64,000 bases of DNA from Sphaerisporangium sp. TRM90804 (GCF_029846175.1 NZ_JARWAC010000004.1:248001-312000); one strand, 5' to 3'; positions 21,763-29,289 are shown, counted from the stretch's first letter. Program-made: numbers and translations. Notes: generated by a model not told the origin, from the letters alone.

Positions 21763-22519
21763 GGCGGGCCCCTTCCCACTGCATCGTCTGGACGTTCAGG
21801 ACGTCGTAGTTGTGGGCACTGCCGTCGCAGTCCAGTCCGGTGACGTGGCACGTTCCGTAGTGCATGTCCACGTCTGTTCGGTGGGCCAGGTGGTAGTGGC
21901 CGTGCAGCAGATGAGACGGCTGCACCTCGTCCACCACGTCCTGGAGACGCCCACGGTGCTTGTTGGCGCGCCTCAGGTCCTCGGGCGCCCACAGCGACGG
22001 CGGGGCCGGCAGGTTCAGGGGGACCCAGCTAGGGGCGTCGTGGCACACCATGACGTCGGCGTGGCCGTCGTCGGCTGCCCGGCGGGCCTGTCCCTGGGTG
22101 ATCTCCTCGTCGGGCCACCACGTCTCCCCCGGCGCTCGTAACGCACGGTCCACCGAAACGGCGCCACCGAGGGCTAGCCATGTCCGGTCGTGCCACTTCC
22201 ACCGGTATCCCCGCGGGAGGTGCCAGATCCGGTCCGTCACCGCGCCCATGCCGTCGTAGAGCGGTATCCGGTTGAGCTGGCTGAAGTCTTCGTGGTTTCC
22301 ATCCACGAACCACAGCACCGCCCCGGCCTCCTCCAGGTACCGGTCAACGGCGTTCAGGTAGTGGTCCCCGCCGGGCCATACGCCGAAGTCGCCGAGATGC
22401 AGCACGATCCTGGTTGACCCCCCGGGCAGCAACTCGGGGAGGCGACGCAGCACGGAGAACGCCCAAGATGTACGACCATGCCAGTCCCCAGCGACCAGGA
22501 CACGAGTGGGGTCAGGCAT
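21755..22519 (-). CDS. Calcineurin-like metallophosphoesterase
   Basis: A 254-residue metallophosphoesterase with all standard motifs: VLVAGDWHG (residues 7-15; D-x-H), LHLGDFGVW (GD), FVDGNHEDF (GNHE), VMVCHDAPSW (His) and LLHGHYHLAH (GHxH). It should use two metal ions to cleave phosphoester bonds; Ser/Thr phosphatase, nuclease and cyclic-nucleotide activities all occur in the family and the substrate here is not known. ATG 22519 sits in an ATGCCTGA overlap with the upstream gene. Confidence 0.93.
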   Translation of the reverse strand: MPDPTRVLVAGDWHGRTSWAFSVLRRLPELLPGGSTRIVLHLGDFGVWPGGDHYLNAVDRYLEEAGAVLWFVDGNHEDFSQLNRIPLYDGMGAVTDRIWHLPRGYRWKWHDRTWLALGGAVSVDRALRAPGETWWPDEEITQGQARRAADDGHADVMVCHDAPSWVPLNLPAPPSLWAPEDLRRANKHRGRLQDVVDEVQPSHLLHGHYHLAHRTDVDMHYGTCHVTGLDCDGSAHNYDVLNVQTMQWEGARRA

Positions 22520-22763
22520 CGACTACCTCCCTGATCAGATGCATCTCACAGTCGTGGCCGTCCGCGTCCCCGCACCAGCGGCAGGCCAGGCCGCCCTTCG
22601 CGAGGCGTTCGACGTGGTACTGGCAGACCGACACCTCCGCCAGATGCTCATGGACGCAACCGCACAACACCCGGATGGCGGGCTCGCGCGGGCAGACCGG
22701 GCCGGCGAGCCCGTCATTGGAGGCGCACTCGCTGTCGGTGAACTGGACAGTCAGACGCGACAT
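22512..22763 (-). CDS. Cys/His-rich hypothetical protein
   Basis: An 83-residue protein with CGCVHEH, CQYHVERL, CRWCGDADGHDCEMH, enough Cys/His for two zinc ions. The last part CRWCG...HDCEMHL is typical of small phage zinc fingers. ATG 22763 is used; another ATG at 22781 gives six extra residues and has no Shine-Dalgarno site. Function unknown. Confidence 0.75.
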   Translation of the reverse strand: MSRLTVQFTDSECASNDGLAGPVCPREPAIRVLCGCVHEHLAEVSVCQYHVERLAKGGLACRWCGDADGHDCEMHLIREVVDA

Positions 22764-22767
22764 CGGC

Positions 22768-23019
22768 TCAGGCCTCTGCATCGAGCACCTGCGGCGCGAC
22801 CACCATGGGCTGCCAATCGCCGATGGACCGGTAGACCACGTCCGCGTCGGCGGGCAACCCCTGGTGGGGCTGCCACGCCCTCGTCTGCCGAGCGATATTC
22901 AGGGCGGCCCTCAGCCCTTCGTCGCCGCTACCTGCGATGTCGTAGCGGACACGGGTCTTCTCGTCGCTGCCCGTGTCCCAGTCGGTCCAACAGCAGGCGT
23001 ACTCGCGGATCTCCGGCAT
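22768..23019 (-). CDS. Hypothetical protein
   Basis: An 83-residue soluble protein with an aromatic N-terminus (EIREYACCWTDWDTG), a helix (GLRAALNIARQTRAW) and a beta-like end (DVVYRSIGDWQPMVVAPQV). Four bases separate it from the next gene. Function unknown. Confidence 0.75.
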   Translation of the reverse strand: MPEIREYACCWTDWDTGSDEKTRVRYDIAGSGDEGLRAALNIARQTRAWQPHQGLPADADVVYRSIGDWQPMVVAPQVLDAEA

Positions 23020-23022
23020 GGG

Positions 23023-23622
23023 TCAGTCCTCCTCGGAGACGGGAAGCAGAGCGAGAAGCTTGTCGACCTCGTCAAGCGTGATGACGAGAGCGGCCGGGTT
23101 GTTCGGATTGTCAGGGGTCGCGTCGACCCCGACCTTGCGCAGAGCTGCTGTTAGGGCCCGTGCTCGCCGCTGTGCTGCCTCACGCGCCCGCTCCTCGCGG
23201 TCCCATTGCTGACGCGCCTCTTCCTGGCGCTGCTTCTGCTCGGCGAGGGCATCTTCGTACAGGCCCACGACGCCCGTCAGCGACGTGAGGACCTTGAACT
23301 CGGCGCCCAGCTCTGCGTTGTAGTAGTGCGAGGTCGTGGCCTCGAAGCCCTCCAAAGTGGCACCTTCAAGGGCTTCGGCCGGCCCGATGACGACGGGGTA
23401 GCCGACGTCCGGGGCGCTCCATCCCTGGCCACGCTTCGGCTTGGCCCCGGATCGGACCTTCGCGAACAGCGGGCTTCCTGCCGCCCGGTGATGGCTCGTG
23501 GTCTGGTAAAGGTGGTCGCCGTCGGCGGGGGCGAGCAGTACCACTGCCTGGAGGGGGGCGTACTCTCCGCGTCCGCGCTGGTAGGCGTACACGACTCCTG
23601 GCTTGATGTCCTTGGCTTTCAT
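23023..23622 (-). CDS. Hypothetical protein with KOW-like start and coiled coil
   Basis: A 199-residue protein. The N-terminal third is beta-rich and starts KAKDIKPGVVYAYQRGRG, loosely like small SH3/KOW barrels. Residues 125-170 form a highly charged helix (EQKQRQEEARQQWDREERAR), and the end is acidic (DEVDKLLALLPVSEED). ATG 23622. Function unknown. Confidence 0.8.
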   Translation of the reverse strand: MKAKDIKPGVVYAYQRGRGEYAPLQAVVLLAPADGDHLYQTTSHHRAAGSPLFAKVRSGAKPKRGQGWSAPDVGYPVVIGPAEALEGATLEGFEATTSHYYNAELGAEFKVLTSLTGVVGLYEDALAEQKQRQEEARQQWDREERAREAAQRRARALTAALRKVGVDATPDNPNNPAALVITLDEVDKLLALLPVSEED

Positions 23623-23748
23623 GGTTGTCTCCGAGTCGATTCAGGGGGCTGCGTCTTGGTGCTTTCTCTCGCTTCCGAAGCACGCCCAGCCGACACCGGG
23701 AAGAGAAAGCTGGATGTGGTGACCCGCCTGACGGGTCCGTGACTGAAG

Positions 23749-24225
23749 TCAGCGCAGGGCATCAAGGAGCGCGTTGATCCGCTGCACCTTGGCCCGGTCG
23801 GCGTCGCTCTCGGTGAACCGGTAACAGGCCAAGCGCACCCGGCGCGGGATGTCCCGGTGCCCTCGGAGCCTCCAGTTGCCGAGGTCGTCGAGCAGGGCCT
23901 CGAAAGCCGGCGACGGGACCACGGCGTTCTGCTGGATCGCCTCGCCGATGACCTCAGCGACGTACGGCTTCCCGTCGAGGTCCGGGAAGTCGGGTCGGAG
24001 CGTTTCGAGAACGGCTCTCGCGTAGCGCCCGAGGGTGCCCTTCGGCGGGTAACCAGCCCCGGGGCAGCGGTTGCCGTCCGGGAAGAGGAACGAACTGCCC
24101 TTGCGGTCGGCGCGGACGTGCATCCGCAGCGTCTCATCTTTCTTTAGTCCGACATCGGTGCGCCCGCACACCCGGCAGCCCTTGTGCGTGTCACCGAGGC
24201 GGCTGTTCGCCCAGTCGCTACTCAT
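23749..24225 (-). CDS. Hypothetical protein with N-terminal zinc knuckle
   Basis: A 158-residue protein. HKGCRVCGRTD near residue 14 and NRCPGAGYP near residue 52 could form one zinc site. The C-terminal half is helical (VIGEAIQQNAVVPSPAFEAL, LDDLGNWRLRGHRDI). ATG 24225 is preceded by the leader AACCCCCTGAACGGAGAA, which is shared with other genes here. Function unknown. Confidence 0.82.
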   Translation of the reverse strand: MSSDWANSRLGDTHKGCRVCGRTDVGLKKDETLRMHVRADRKGSSFLFPDGNRCPGAGYPPKGTLGRYARAVLETLRPDFPDLDGKPYVAEVIGEAIQQNAVVPSPAFEALLDDLGNWRLRGHRDIPRRVRLACYRFTESDADRAKVQRINALLDALR

Positions 24226-24227
24226 CT

Positions 24228-24249
24228 CGTTCTCCGTTCAGGGGGTTGG
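24228..24249 (-). promoter_or_regulatory. Shared leader with Shine-Dalgarno, copy 1
   Basis: The strand-sense sequence AACCCCCTGAACGGAGAA directly precedes the start at 24225. Near-identical leaders stand before 24286-24477 (24486-24505) and 47429-48103 (48109-48126), with shorter variants before 24547-24879 and 24957-25205. The GGAG is the Shine-Dalgarno site; the conserved CCCCCTGAAC part upstream is unexplained. Confidence 0.6.
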
Positions 24250-24285
24250 GGGGCGCAGAGCACGACGTTGCGCGGAGCGGGAGAC

Positions 24286-24477
24286 CTAAGCAAAGCGGAT
24301 CGTCACCCCCACCGGCAGTTCTGCCTCCAGGGCCTCTATCGCGGCCACAAACTCGGGTCCACCAATTTCCTCCGCCTTGTACTGATCCCAGATCCGCGCG
24401 GCCCGTGACTGGACCTCCTCAACGTCGACGCCGTAAAGCGCCTCACAGAGACGGGTGGCAGTTTCGTTGTTAATCAC
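24286..24477 (-). CDS. Small hypothetical protein
   Basis: A 63-residue helical protein: ETATRLCEALYGVDVEEVQS, RIWDQYKAEEIGGPEF and VAAIEALEAELP. GTG 24477 follows the shared leader at 24486-24505, with GGAG about 10 nt upstream. Function unknown. Confidence 0.75.
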   Translation of the reverse strand: MINNETATRLCEALYGVDVEEVQSRAARIWDQYKAEEIGGPEFVAAIEALEAELPVGVTIRFA

Positions 24478-24546
24478 CGGTCGAGTTCTCCGTTCAGAGG
24501 GTTGGTGTTCTCTCCCTGGTGTTCCAACACAAGGGAGAGAGGCGGC

Positions 24547-24879
24547 TCAGTGGAGGCTGCGGACACGCTCGGTCTGGTCGACGGCACCCATGCCGGCGAG
24601 GATGGCGACGACCTCGGGAAGCGTCGTCGTCCGCTGCTCGGCCAGCGCGGCGAAGAACTCCGGGATCTGCCTGAATGCGTCGAACGCATCGTGGAAGATG
24701 TCGACGCGGATCGCCCGGTGGCCGTAGTCGACCTCCTCGACGCTGAACTCCCACTCGACCCCGCCACCGGCAGCGGCGGCGACCCAGACCCTCGGGCGAT
24801 CCACGACCCCAAGCACCTGCCCGTACCACGCCTCATGGGCGACGACGTACGCGAGACGGCATCCGTCAGGCATCTGCAT
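24547..24879 (-). CDS. Hypothetical protein
   Basis: A 110-residue alpha/beta protein, MQMPDGCRLAYVVAHEAWYG, VWVAAAAGGGVEWEFSVEEV, then helices (AFDAFRQIPEFFAALAEQ). ATG 24879 has GGAGAACCGAA directly upstream, a short form of the shared leader. Function unknown. Confidence 0.8.
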   Translation of the reverse strand: MQMPDGCRLAYVVAHEAWYGQVLGVVDRPRVWVAAAAGGGVEWEFSVEEVDYGHRAIRVDIFHDAFDAFRQIPEFFAALAEQRTTTLPEVVAILAGMGAVDQTERVRSLH

Positions 24880-24956
24880 TTCGGTTCTCCGGGGGGTTGA
24901 GGGGTCTGGTGGTCTGTGAGGCGGACCTACCGGGAGAGATCCGCCAGGACAGGCCG

Positions 24957-25205
24957 TCAGGCTTCGGGGAAGACCGCTCCGAGCGCGTTGACGTAGGCGA
25001 CCAGCAGACGCTCAGCGTTGTCCTTGAGCACCTCGTCGTCGTCACCGCTCATGTCGATGTCGACGGTCAAGAACTCCATCCGGCTGCGGAGGAAGTACTT
25101 CGGTCCCGACCGGGTCGTACTGGGGTCGATCGTGAAGAGTTCCAGTTTGCCGACACAGCCACGGCGTGTGTTGTGCCGGTCCTTCGTCCAAGTGATGCGG
25201 TTCAT
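24957..25205 (-). CDS. Small hypothetical protein
   Basis: An 82-residue protein, NRITWTKDRHNTRRGCVGKL at the start and an acidic middle (VDIDMSGDDDEVLKDNAERL), with a hydrophobic helix at the end. ATG 25205 has GGAGAACC upstream. The longer frame is low in complexity. Function unknown. Confidence 0.77.
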   Translation of the reverse strand: MNRITWTKDRHNTRRGCVGKLELFTIDPSTTRSGPKYFLRSRMEFLTVDIDMSGDDDEVLKDNAERLLVAYVNALGAVFPEA

Positions 25206-25275
25206 GCGCGGTTCTCCAGGGGGTTGGGGGTGTCGGCCCGTCCAGGAGGCGGGCCGGGGACGCGTGGGCTGGGTG

Positions 25276-25497
25276 CTACTCGCCGCAGAGCGCGCCGAGG
25301 GTGGCGAGGTAGTCGGGGTGGGTGTCGTGCATCGTCTGGAGCGTGGCCCACGCCTTGGCCTGGGCGATGGTGCCGGGGTAGACGGTCTGCCGGAGGAAGA
25401 CGCCGTCCCGGTAGACGTTGACCCGCTGGGCGGCGTGGCCGTCCTTGAGACGCTCGGCGGGGACGGCGCTGGCAGTGGTCTCAAGGGTGGCGGTCAT
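25276..25497 (-). CDS. Small hypothetical protein, first gene of a leftward operon
   Basis: A 73-residue protein (RVNVYRDGVFLRQTVYPGT, IAQAKAWATLQTMHDTHPDY). ATG 25497 has GGGAGAG upstream. The gene starts 20 bases from the palindrome at 25517-25536, so it and the operon behind it are probably controlled there. Function unknown. Confidence 0.8.
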   Translation of the reverse strand: MTATLETTASAVPAERLKDGHAAQRVNVYRDGVFLRQTVYPGTIAQAKAWATLQTMHDTHPDYLATLGALCGE

Positions 25498-25516
25498 CTT
25501 GTTCTCTCCCTTTCTA

Positions 25517-25536
25517 AAAGGTGGACGTCCACCTTT
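25517..25536. promoter_or_regulatory. Perfect 20-bp palindromic operator
   Basis: AAAGGTGGACGTCCACCTTT is an exact palindrome. Its core GGTGG-N4-CCACC recurs at 25568-25581, 48 bp away. A possible leftward promoter, TTGCCA (25576-25571) and TACCTT (25553-25548) with 17 bases between, places this palindrome just behind the transcription start. Confidence 0.75.
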
Positions 25537-25567
25537 CGATACCCCGAAGGTAGCACAGGGGTAGAAA

Positions 25568-25581
25568 GGTGGCAACCCACC
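25568..25581. promoter_or_regulatory. Second operator, GGTGG-N4-CCACC
   Basis: GGTGG-CAAC-CCACC, preceded by AAA as in the first copy. It overlaps the proposed leftward -35 box (TTGCCA) and lies 16 bases before the plus-strand regulator's ATG. Binding at both copies would block both divergent genes. Confidence 0.68.
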
Positions 25582-25597
25582 ATGCGAGGATGGCTCC

Positions 25598-25825
25598 ATG
25601 CCCAACGTGCACAGGCTCAGAAACCGAACATGGAGAGCCGAAGAACCAGAGGTGGAGGCCGCACACCCCAACCTCCCGGAGGGTAAGAACATGGGGGCAT
25701 ACCTGCGGGCAGCCGTGCGCGCCTTGGGAGCGAATCCCGAGCAAGCCCTAGCGGCGGTCGCCGAACACTGGCCACCCGACCCCGAGCCCAAAGGACGACC
25801 ACGCAACGAGCCATCCACGGACTGA
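25598..25825 (+). CDS. Small regulator-like protein, divergent from the operon at 25497
   Basis: A 75-residue protein: NVHRLRNRTWRAEEPEVEAA, then NMGAYLRAAVRALGANPEQA and a Pro-rich tail. The short N-terminal strand, the turn and two helices resemble small ribbon-helix-helix or related repressors of actinobacteria. GAGGATGG lies upstream of ATG 25598. Two palindromes lie directly upstream, so autoregulation and control of the leftward operon are likely. The fold assignment is tentative. Confidence 0.82.
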   Translation: MPNVHRLRNRTWRAEEPEVEAAHPNLPEGKNMGAYLRAAVRALGANPEQALAAVAEHWPPDPEPKGRPRNEPSTD

Positions 25826-25837
25826 CCTTCGCCCACA

Positions 25838-26056
25838 TCACGCATCGCTGTCTCGCGCTTTCTCCCAGGCTCCGACCATGACCTCGGCTTCGTACCGGTC
25901 CAGCGCCCGGCCGGTATGCGCCAGCAGGGCGCGGAGAATGGCCCTTTGCCGGCCGTTCAGCGCTCCGAAGTCAAGGGTCTGGTCGACCACCGTGGTTGCG
26001 CCGTCGATGACGTACAGCAGAGCTGGTTGCTTAGACGGGGGCGGGATCTCAAGCAT
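25838..26056 (-). CDS. Small hypothetical protein
   Basis: A 72-residue protein with PALLYVIDGATTVVDQTLDF and a helical RAILRALLAHTGRALDRYEA end. It converges with the regulator ending at 25825. ATG 26056 sits in an 8-bp overlap ATGCTTGA with the upstream gene. Function unknown. Confidence 0.75.
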   Translation of the reverse strand: MLEIPPPSKQPALLYVIDGATTVVDQTLDFGALNGRQRAILRALLAHTGRALDRYEAEVMVGAWEKARDSDA

Positions 26057-26501
26057 CGGTGTGCCTCCTGCACCTGCAGGCGCCTTTGCACTGGCCGTGG
26101 GTTCCGCCTCCGCAGGTTAGGTCACGCGGGTTGGGGGCGCTGGTCGGCGGGTCGTGGCGGATCGGTTTCCCGTCGTCTCGTTTGACCACGGTGAGACCGC
26201 AGACGGGGCAGTCCACGCGGGGTTTGGGGCCGCGCCGGCGACGGTTCGGGACAGGCTGGGGCGGGTCTTCGCTGCCCGGACCGATCTCGCGCCGCGGGGC
26301 GATCGTCGCTCGTTCCTCGGCGCGGGCCTGCTCGGCGATCAGCGGAGCAACCCTCAACAGGACGAACGCCAACACCTCGTCCAAGAGCAACCCCTGCGGG
26401 GACTCGTGCCAGGCGTCTACCGCTTCAAGGACCCACTCCTGCGGTACGCCGAAGAAGCGATGCGAGGACGGGCCTGTGGCGGCAGGAGAGGTCTCAGGCA
26501 T
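26049..26501 (-). CDS. Hypothetical protein with zinc-ribbon-like C-terminus
   Basis: A 150-residue protein. Helices at residues 20-75 include LLLDEVLAFVLLRVAPLIAE. After a basic RRRRGPKPR linker come VDCPVCGLTV, LTCGGGTHGQCKGACRCRRH, enough Cys/His for two zinc ions. ATG 26501 is favoured since it forms the recurring ATGCCTGA junction; ATG 26510 is possible. Function unknown. Confidence 0.8.
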   Translation of the reverse strand: MPETSPAATGPSSHRFFGVPQEWVLEAVDAWHESPQGLLLDEVLAFVLLRVAPLIAEQARAEERATIAPRREIGPGSEDPPQPVPNRRRRGPKPRVDCPVCGLTVVKRDDGKPIRHDPPTSAPNPRDLTCGGGTHGQCKGACRCRRHTDA

Positions 26502-26871
26502 CGTCGGCATCCTCGGCGTTGGCGATCTTCAGCAGGACGGCTGCGTGGCAGTAGTCGGGCTGACCCGGCTCCGGGAGCGGGCACCAACACGCCAGATCGC
26601 GGCCGCCGAGTTCGCGGCGGATGTCCGCCTGCGTGTACGGGACCTTGGCCATCAGCCAGAAGGCGTAGAGGGCGACGGCGTGCGCCCGGTCCTCGACGAC
26701 GCCCTGTCTGGCGAGGGGCGAGCCATTGATCACCGCGTTCCGGTACAGCGGGTCATCGCAGGAGCCCCCGACCGTGAACGGGTTCCCGAAGCGGGACGGC
26801 CGGGACACGACGACCGCGCCCGGCGGCTTACGCCACCCAGCGGTACGACGAAGTTGGATGCGCTCAGGCAT
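26494..26871 (-). CDS. DUF4326 family protein
   Basis: A 125-residue DUF4326 protein. The family pattern is clear: RIQLRRTAGWRKPPGAVVVS, RPSRFGNPF, RRELGGRDLACWCPL and CHAAVLLKIAN. DUF4326 proteins are frequent in actinophages; the function is not established, though the conserved RPS..GNPF and C-W-C..CH residues suggest an enzymatic or metal site. ATG 26871 in an ATGCCTGA overlap, GGAGACGACC upstream. Confidence 0.93.
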   Translation of the reverse strand: MPERIQLRRTAGWRKPPGAVVVSRPSRFGNPFTVGGSCDDPLYRNAVINGSPLARQGVVEDRAHAVALYAFWLMAKVPYTQADIRRELGGRDLACWCPLPEPGQPDYCHAAVLLKIANAEDADDA

Positions 26872-27196
26872 GGTCGTCTCCGCTCGGTGTCGGCTCCTGC
26901 CGTGATGGGCGGAGGCCAAGGAGTTCTGAGGCGTTGGCCCTGCCGTCGGGGGTGAGCCGGTAGAGGCGGCGCGGAGGCCGGTCAACGGCGCTTTCCTCCC
27001 GGGTGTAGTTGACCCAGCCGGCGCGTTCGAGGCGCGCCAGGTTGACGTAGACAGTGCCCGCGCCCAGCTCGGCGGCTTGGGTGAAGGCATGCACGCTCAG
27101 ATCGGGGGCGTCGGTGAGCAACACCAGCAGAACGCGCTTCATTGACCTGGTGCCCACGATGCCGCCGACGGTGCGGTGCGTGTAGAGCAGGCTCAC
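26864..27196 (-). CDS. PadR-like winged-helix regulator
   Basis: A 110-residue protein. SMKRVLLVLLTDAPDLSVHA, then AAELGAGTVYVNLARLERAG and PPRRLYRLTPDGRANASEL match the winged helix of PadR-type repressors (recognition helix TVYVNLARLE, wing RRLYRLT). No large C-terminal effector domain follows, so it is the short form. GTG 27196 has GGAG 8 nt upstream and overlaps the upstream stop. It sits inside an operon, so its targets are not evident. Confidence 0.88.
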   Translation of the reverse strand: MSLLYTHRTVGGIVGTRSMKRVLLVLLTDAPDLSVHAFTQAAELGAGTVYVNLARLERAGWVNYTREESAVDRPPRRLYRLTPDGRANASELLGLRPSRQEPTPSGDDHA

Positions 27197-27471
27197 GGTG
27201 TCGGCTCCTGGGGGTCGAGGGCGGGCGAACCCTGGGGCAACCAGGTGATCTCCCAGGTTGTAAGCGCGTTGGGCGTCTCGCGCATCACGAGCGCGGCTGG
27301 CCTCCCACTGGAGGCGGTCGACCACGATTGAGCGCGGGCAACGCGCAGAACCAGCCAGCGGGGAACGCGGGGACGCGCGACCACGGTGACGGTCACGCCG
27401 TGACCGGGATCCGATATGACAGCGGCTGCGTGGTGGACGACAGTCACAACCCGGGCGAGACGGTTAAGCAT
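27193..27471 (-). CDS. Hypothetical beta-rich protein
   Basis: A 92-residue basic protein with repeated Val-rich strands (RLARVVTVVHHAAAVI, GVTVTVVARPRVPRWLVLRV) and TTWEITWLPQG at the end. It is soluble rather than membrane-bound to judge by the Arg/His content. ATG 27471 sits in the 8-bp overlap ATGCTTAA. Function unknown. Confidence 0.73.
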   Translation of the reverse strand: MLNRLARVVTVVHHAAAVISDPGHGVTVTVVARPRVPRWLVLRVARAQSWSTASSGRPAALVMRETPNALTTWEITWLPQGSPALDPQEPTP

Positions 27472-27709
27472 CGCGGTCTCCGGTCTGCTCGGGGGTGGTG
27501 GGCTCGACGTGGGTGAGCGCGATGCACGACGAATGGCCGGTCACCCAGACGACGGGCGTGTGACCGCCGAGGAGCCGGGCGGCGCTCCTGGTGCGGCCTG
27601 AGCGCCCGTCGCCTTCGCGGCGTCCGGGCCAGTAGCGGACGGGGGTTCCCTCGGGGACGGTGGCGTTCCAGGCGTCCACGGTGGACGCGGTGAGCGGGGT
27701 CTCAGCCAT
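27464..27709 (-). CDS. Small hypothetical protein
   Basis: An 81-residue protein: TASTVDAWNATVPEGTPVRY then WPGRREGDGRSGRTRSAARL and a beta-like HTPVVWVTGHSSCIALTHV. The pattern of a short strand, P.G.R and a hydrophobic second strand occurs in small phage proteins of unknown role. ATG 27709 sits in the overlap ATGGCTGA. GGAGG upstream. Confidence 0.77.
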   Translation of the reverse strand: MAETPLTASTVDAWNATVPEGTPVRYWPGRREGDGRSGRTRSAARLLGGHTPVVWVTGHSSCIALTHVEPTTPEQTGDRDA

Positions 27710-28241
27710 GGTCGGCCTCCGGGGTGGCGGGGTAGTCGAGGTCGCGGATGGTGTCGCACGGCCACGGTTCCACGACGTACCGGCGTGGACCGTCTCCGGC
27801 CTTCGGGGAGCAGGCGTCGCAGATGGTCTCGCCAGCTCGCTTCACCGCGCGGTGTCGACTGCGGACCCGTGCGACGGCGGCCTCGGCCTGCTCGGCACGC
27901 ACCGCCTCGGCGGACCGCTCGGCGTCGGCTCGCTGCCACAGGCGACGCCACTCCTCCTGCGTCGCGACAGCGGAATCCACGTCCCGCTGGAGCCGGAAAC
28001 GATCCGCCTCGGCCTGCTCGGCGCGCTGACGGAGAGCGGCCATTTCTTCGTCTCGTACGGCGAGGATGCGGTCGACCGCCGTGAAGACGCTGCCGCCGTA
28101 GAACGCCCTCTCGGTGATCTCCTCGGGCGAATACTCGTCGTTCAGGATTGCCACGGCGTACCGGTGGCGAAGGTCTCCATGTGAGGCCGTGGGGGTGCCC
28201 TCCCGAGATTCAGGGACCGCACGAGGCTTCCGCTCAGGCAT
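27702..28241 (-). CDS. Coiled-coil protein with C-terminal PWPCDT motif
   Basis: A 179-residue protein. Residues 60-140 are a long charged coiled coil (RDEEMAALRQRAEQAEADRF), followed by CDACSPKAGDGPRR and VVEPWPCDTIRDL. The end is shared with 21100-21762. ATG 28241 is in an ATGCCTGA overlap; a GTG just before it is possible. Function unknown. Confidence 0.8.
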   Translation of the reverse strand: MPERKPRAVPESREGTPTASHGDLRHRYAVAILNDEYSPEEITERAFYGGSVFTAVDRILAVRDEEMAALRQRAEQAEADRFRLQRDVDSAVATQEEWRRLWQRADAERSAEAVRAEQAEAAVARVRSRHRAVKRAGETICDACSPKAGDGPRRYVVEPWPCDTIRDLDYPATPEADHG

Positions 28242-28581
28242 CACGGTCTTCTCCCTTCGGGAACACGGCCTGCACGACGCGGGCGACGTCCTCTAACTCC
28301 ATGGCCTGCCGAGTCGCATCCCATATCTGGCCGAGGTTCAGGGACTCCCCTCCGGGGCCCTTCATGCTGCGAGCTACCGCCTCAAAGCGGCCAGCGCGAT
28401 CACGGAACTGGGAGGCGATGTGCTCGGCGATGAGCGGGGCAGTGGCCTCAAGGGCAGCGACCGCGAGCGCCTCCAGGACGGACTTCGCGAACGCCTCCGG
28501 ATCGTCCTCCGGCAACTGCACGTACTCCTGTCCGATCGCGTGGGCGGCGGCCCGTACAGCGGCAGGAGGGATCTCAGGCAC
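28234..28581 (-). CDS. Hypothetical helical protein
   Basis: A 115-residue protein with helical stretches throughout (PPAAVRAAAHAIGQEYVQL, LEALAVAALEATAPLIAEHI, LEDVARVVQAVFP). GTG 28581 forms the recurring junction (GTGCCTGA) with the upstream gene, which decides against the longer ATG start at 28620. Function unknown. Confidence 0.76.
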   Translation of the reverse strand: MPEIPPAAVRAAAHAIGQEYVQLPEDDPEAFAKSVLEALAVAALEATAPLIAEHIASQFRDRAGRFEAVARSMKGPGGESLNLGQIWDATRQAMELEDVARVVQAVFPKGEDRDA

Positions 28582-28879
28582 GGTGGGTCCCCCGTTCGGT
28601 GATACCGAGTTCATGCTCAAGCTCCGCGATGCGGGCGTCGCGCTCGCGGAGTTGGTTGCGGATCTCCTGATCGGTCTTCGGAAGCCGGCCGGTCACGAGG
28701 ACAGCGACGGCGATCAGAGGCCAAAGCAGCCCGGCCAAGAACCCCATGAGGCGGGCGATGACCCGGTCTTCCAGGTCATTGCTCCCCGGCGTGTCGCTGT
28801 TGAGCAACAACCAGGAGATCCTGCGGGCCGCGTACACCAGCCCTGCGAGGTAGGCGAGGAGAATGAGCCAGCCAACCAT
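28574..28879 (-). CDS. Small membrane protein
   Basis: A 101-residue protein with two membrane helices (GWLILLAYLAGLVYAARRI and FLAGLLWPLIAVAVLVTG) and a charged C-terminal coiled coil (QEIRNQLRERDARIAELEHE). The ends probably lie inside the cell. ATG 28879 forms TGATG with the upstream stop. Function unknown; small membrane proteins in this position are common in actinophages. Confidence 0.82.
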   Translation of the reverse strand: MVGWLILLAYLAGLVYAARRISWLLLNSDTPGSNDLEDRVIARLMGFLAGLLWPLIAVAVLVTGRLPKTDQEIRNQLRERDARIAELEHELGITERGTHRA

Positions 28880-29289
28880 CAGCGGGTCACCTCGCTGCCC
28901 TGCTCGACGCGCTCGCCCGACGTCTCCTGGGACGTCGCCTCCTCGGCCGGGGGGTTCGACTTGCGGCGGGCTCTCCACGTGAGCATGAAAGCTCCCACAG
29001 CGCCTACCGCGGCCCACAGCGCGGCGACGACAGGGCGGTCCCTTAGCAGGTTGTCCGTGATCGAGATGCCGATCAGGACGAACATCAGGATGTCCTGCAA
29101 CCCGACCTGTCCGGCGGCTGGCCGGAACGCGTCTGCGGGCCAAATCCCGGTCAGGGCGACGGTGTCGTAGTCGCCGCATCGGCAACGCCGCAAGACCAAG
29201 GTGTGACCTTCGGCGACGGTGAAGGCCCGCTTGGGCCGGGTTACTCGGATCGGGGTCCATCGGTGCTGGTGCCCGAAAGGGCTGATCAT
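28879..29289 (-). CDS. RCRCG-WPA domain protein with two membrane helices
   Basis: A 136-residue protein. Residues 20-55 hold VLRRCRCGDYDTVALTGIWPA, the same domain as the whole of 19855-20034. After it come two membrane segments (LQDILMFVLIGISI, and a second around residues 85-105) and a charged tail. The domain would thus be held at the membrane. ATG 29289 has GGAG 7 nt upstream. Function unknown. Confidence 0.83.
   Translation of the reverse strand: MISPFGHQHRWTPIRVTRPKRAFTVAEGHTLVLRRCRCGDYDTVALTGIWPADAFRPAAGQVGLQDILMFVLIGISITDNLLRDRPVVAALWAAVGAVGAFMLTWRARRKSNPPAEEATSQETSGERVEQGSEVTR

Noticed and set aside
23721-23737. GACCCG/CGGGTC stem as a terminator
   Set aside because: Only six base pairs with no T-run; expected by chance in this GC-rich DNA.
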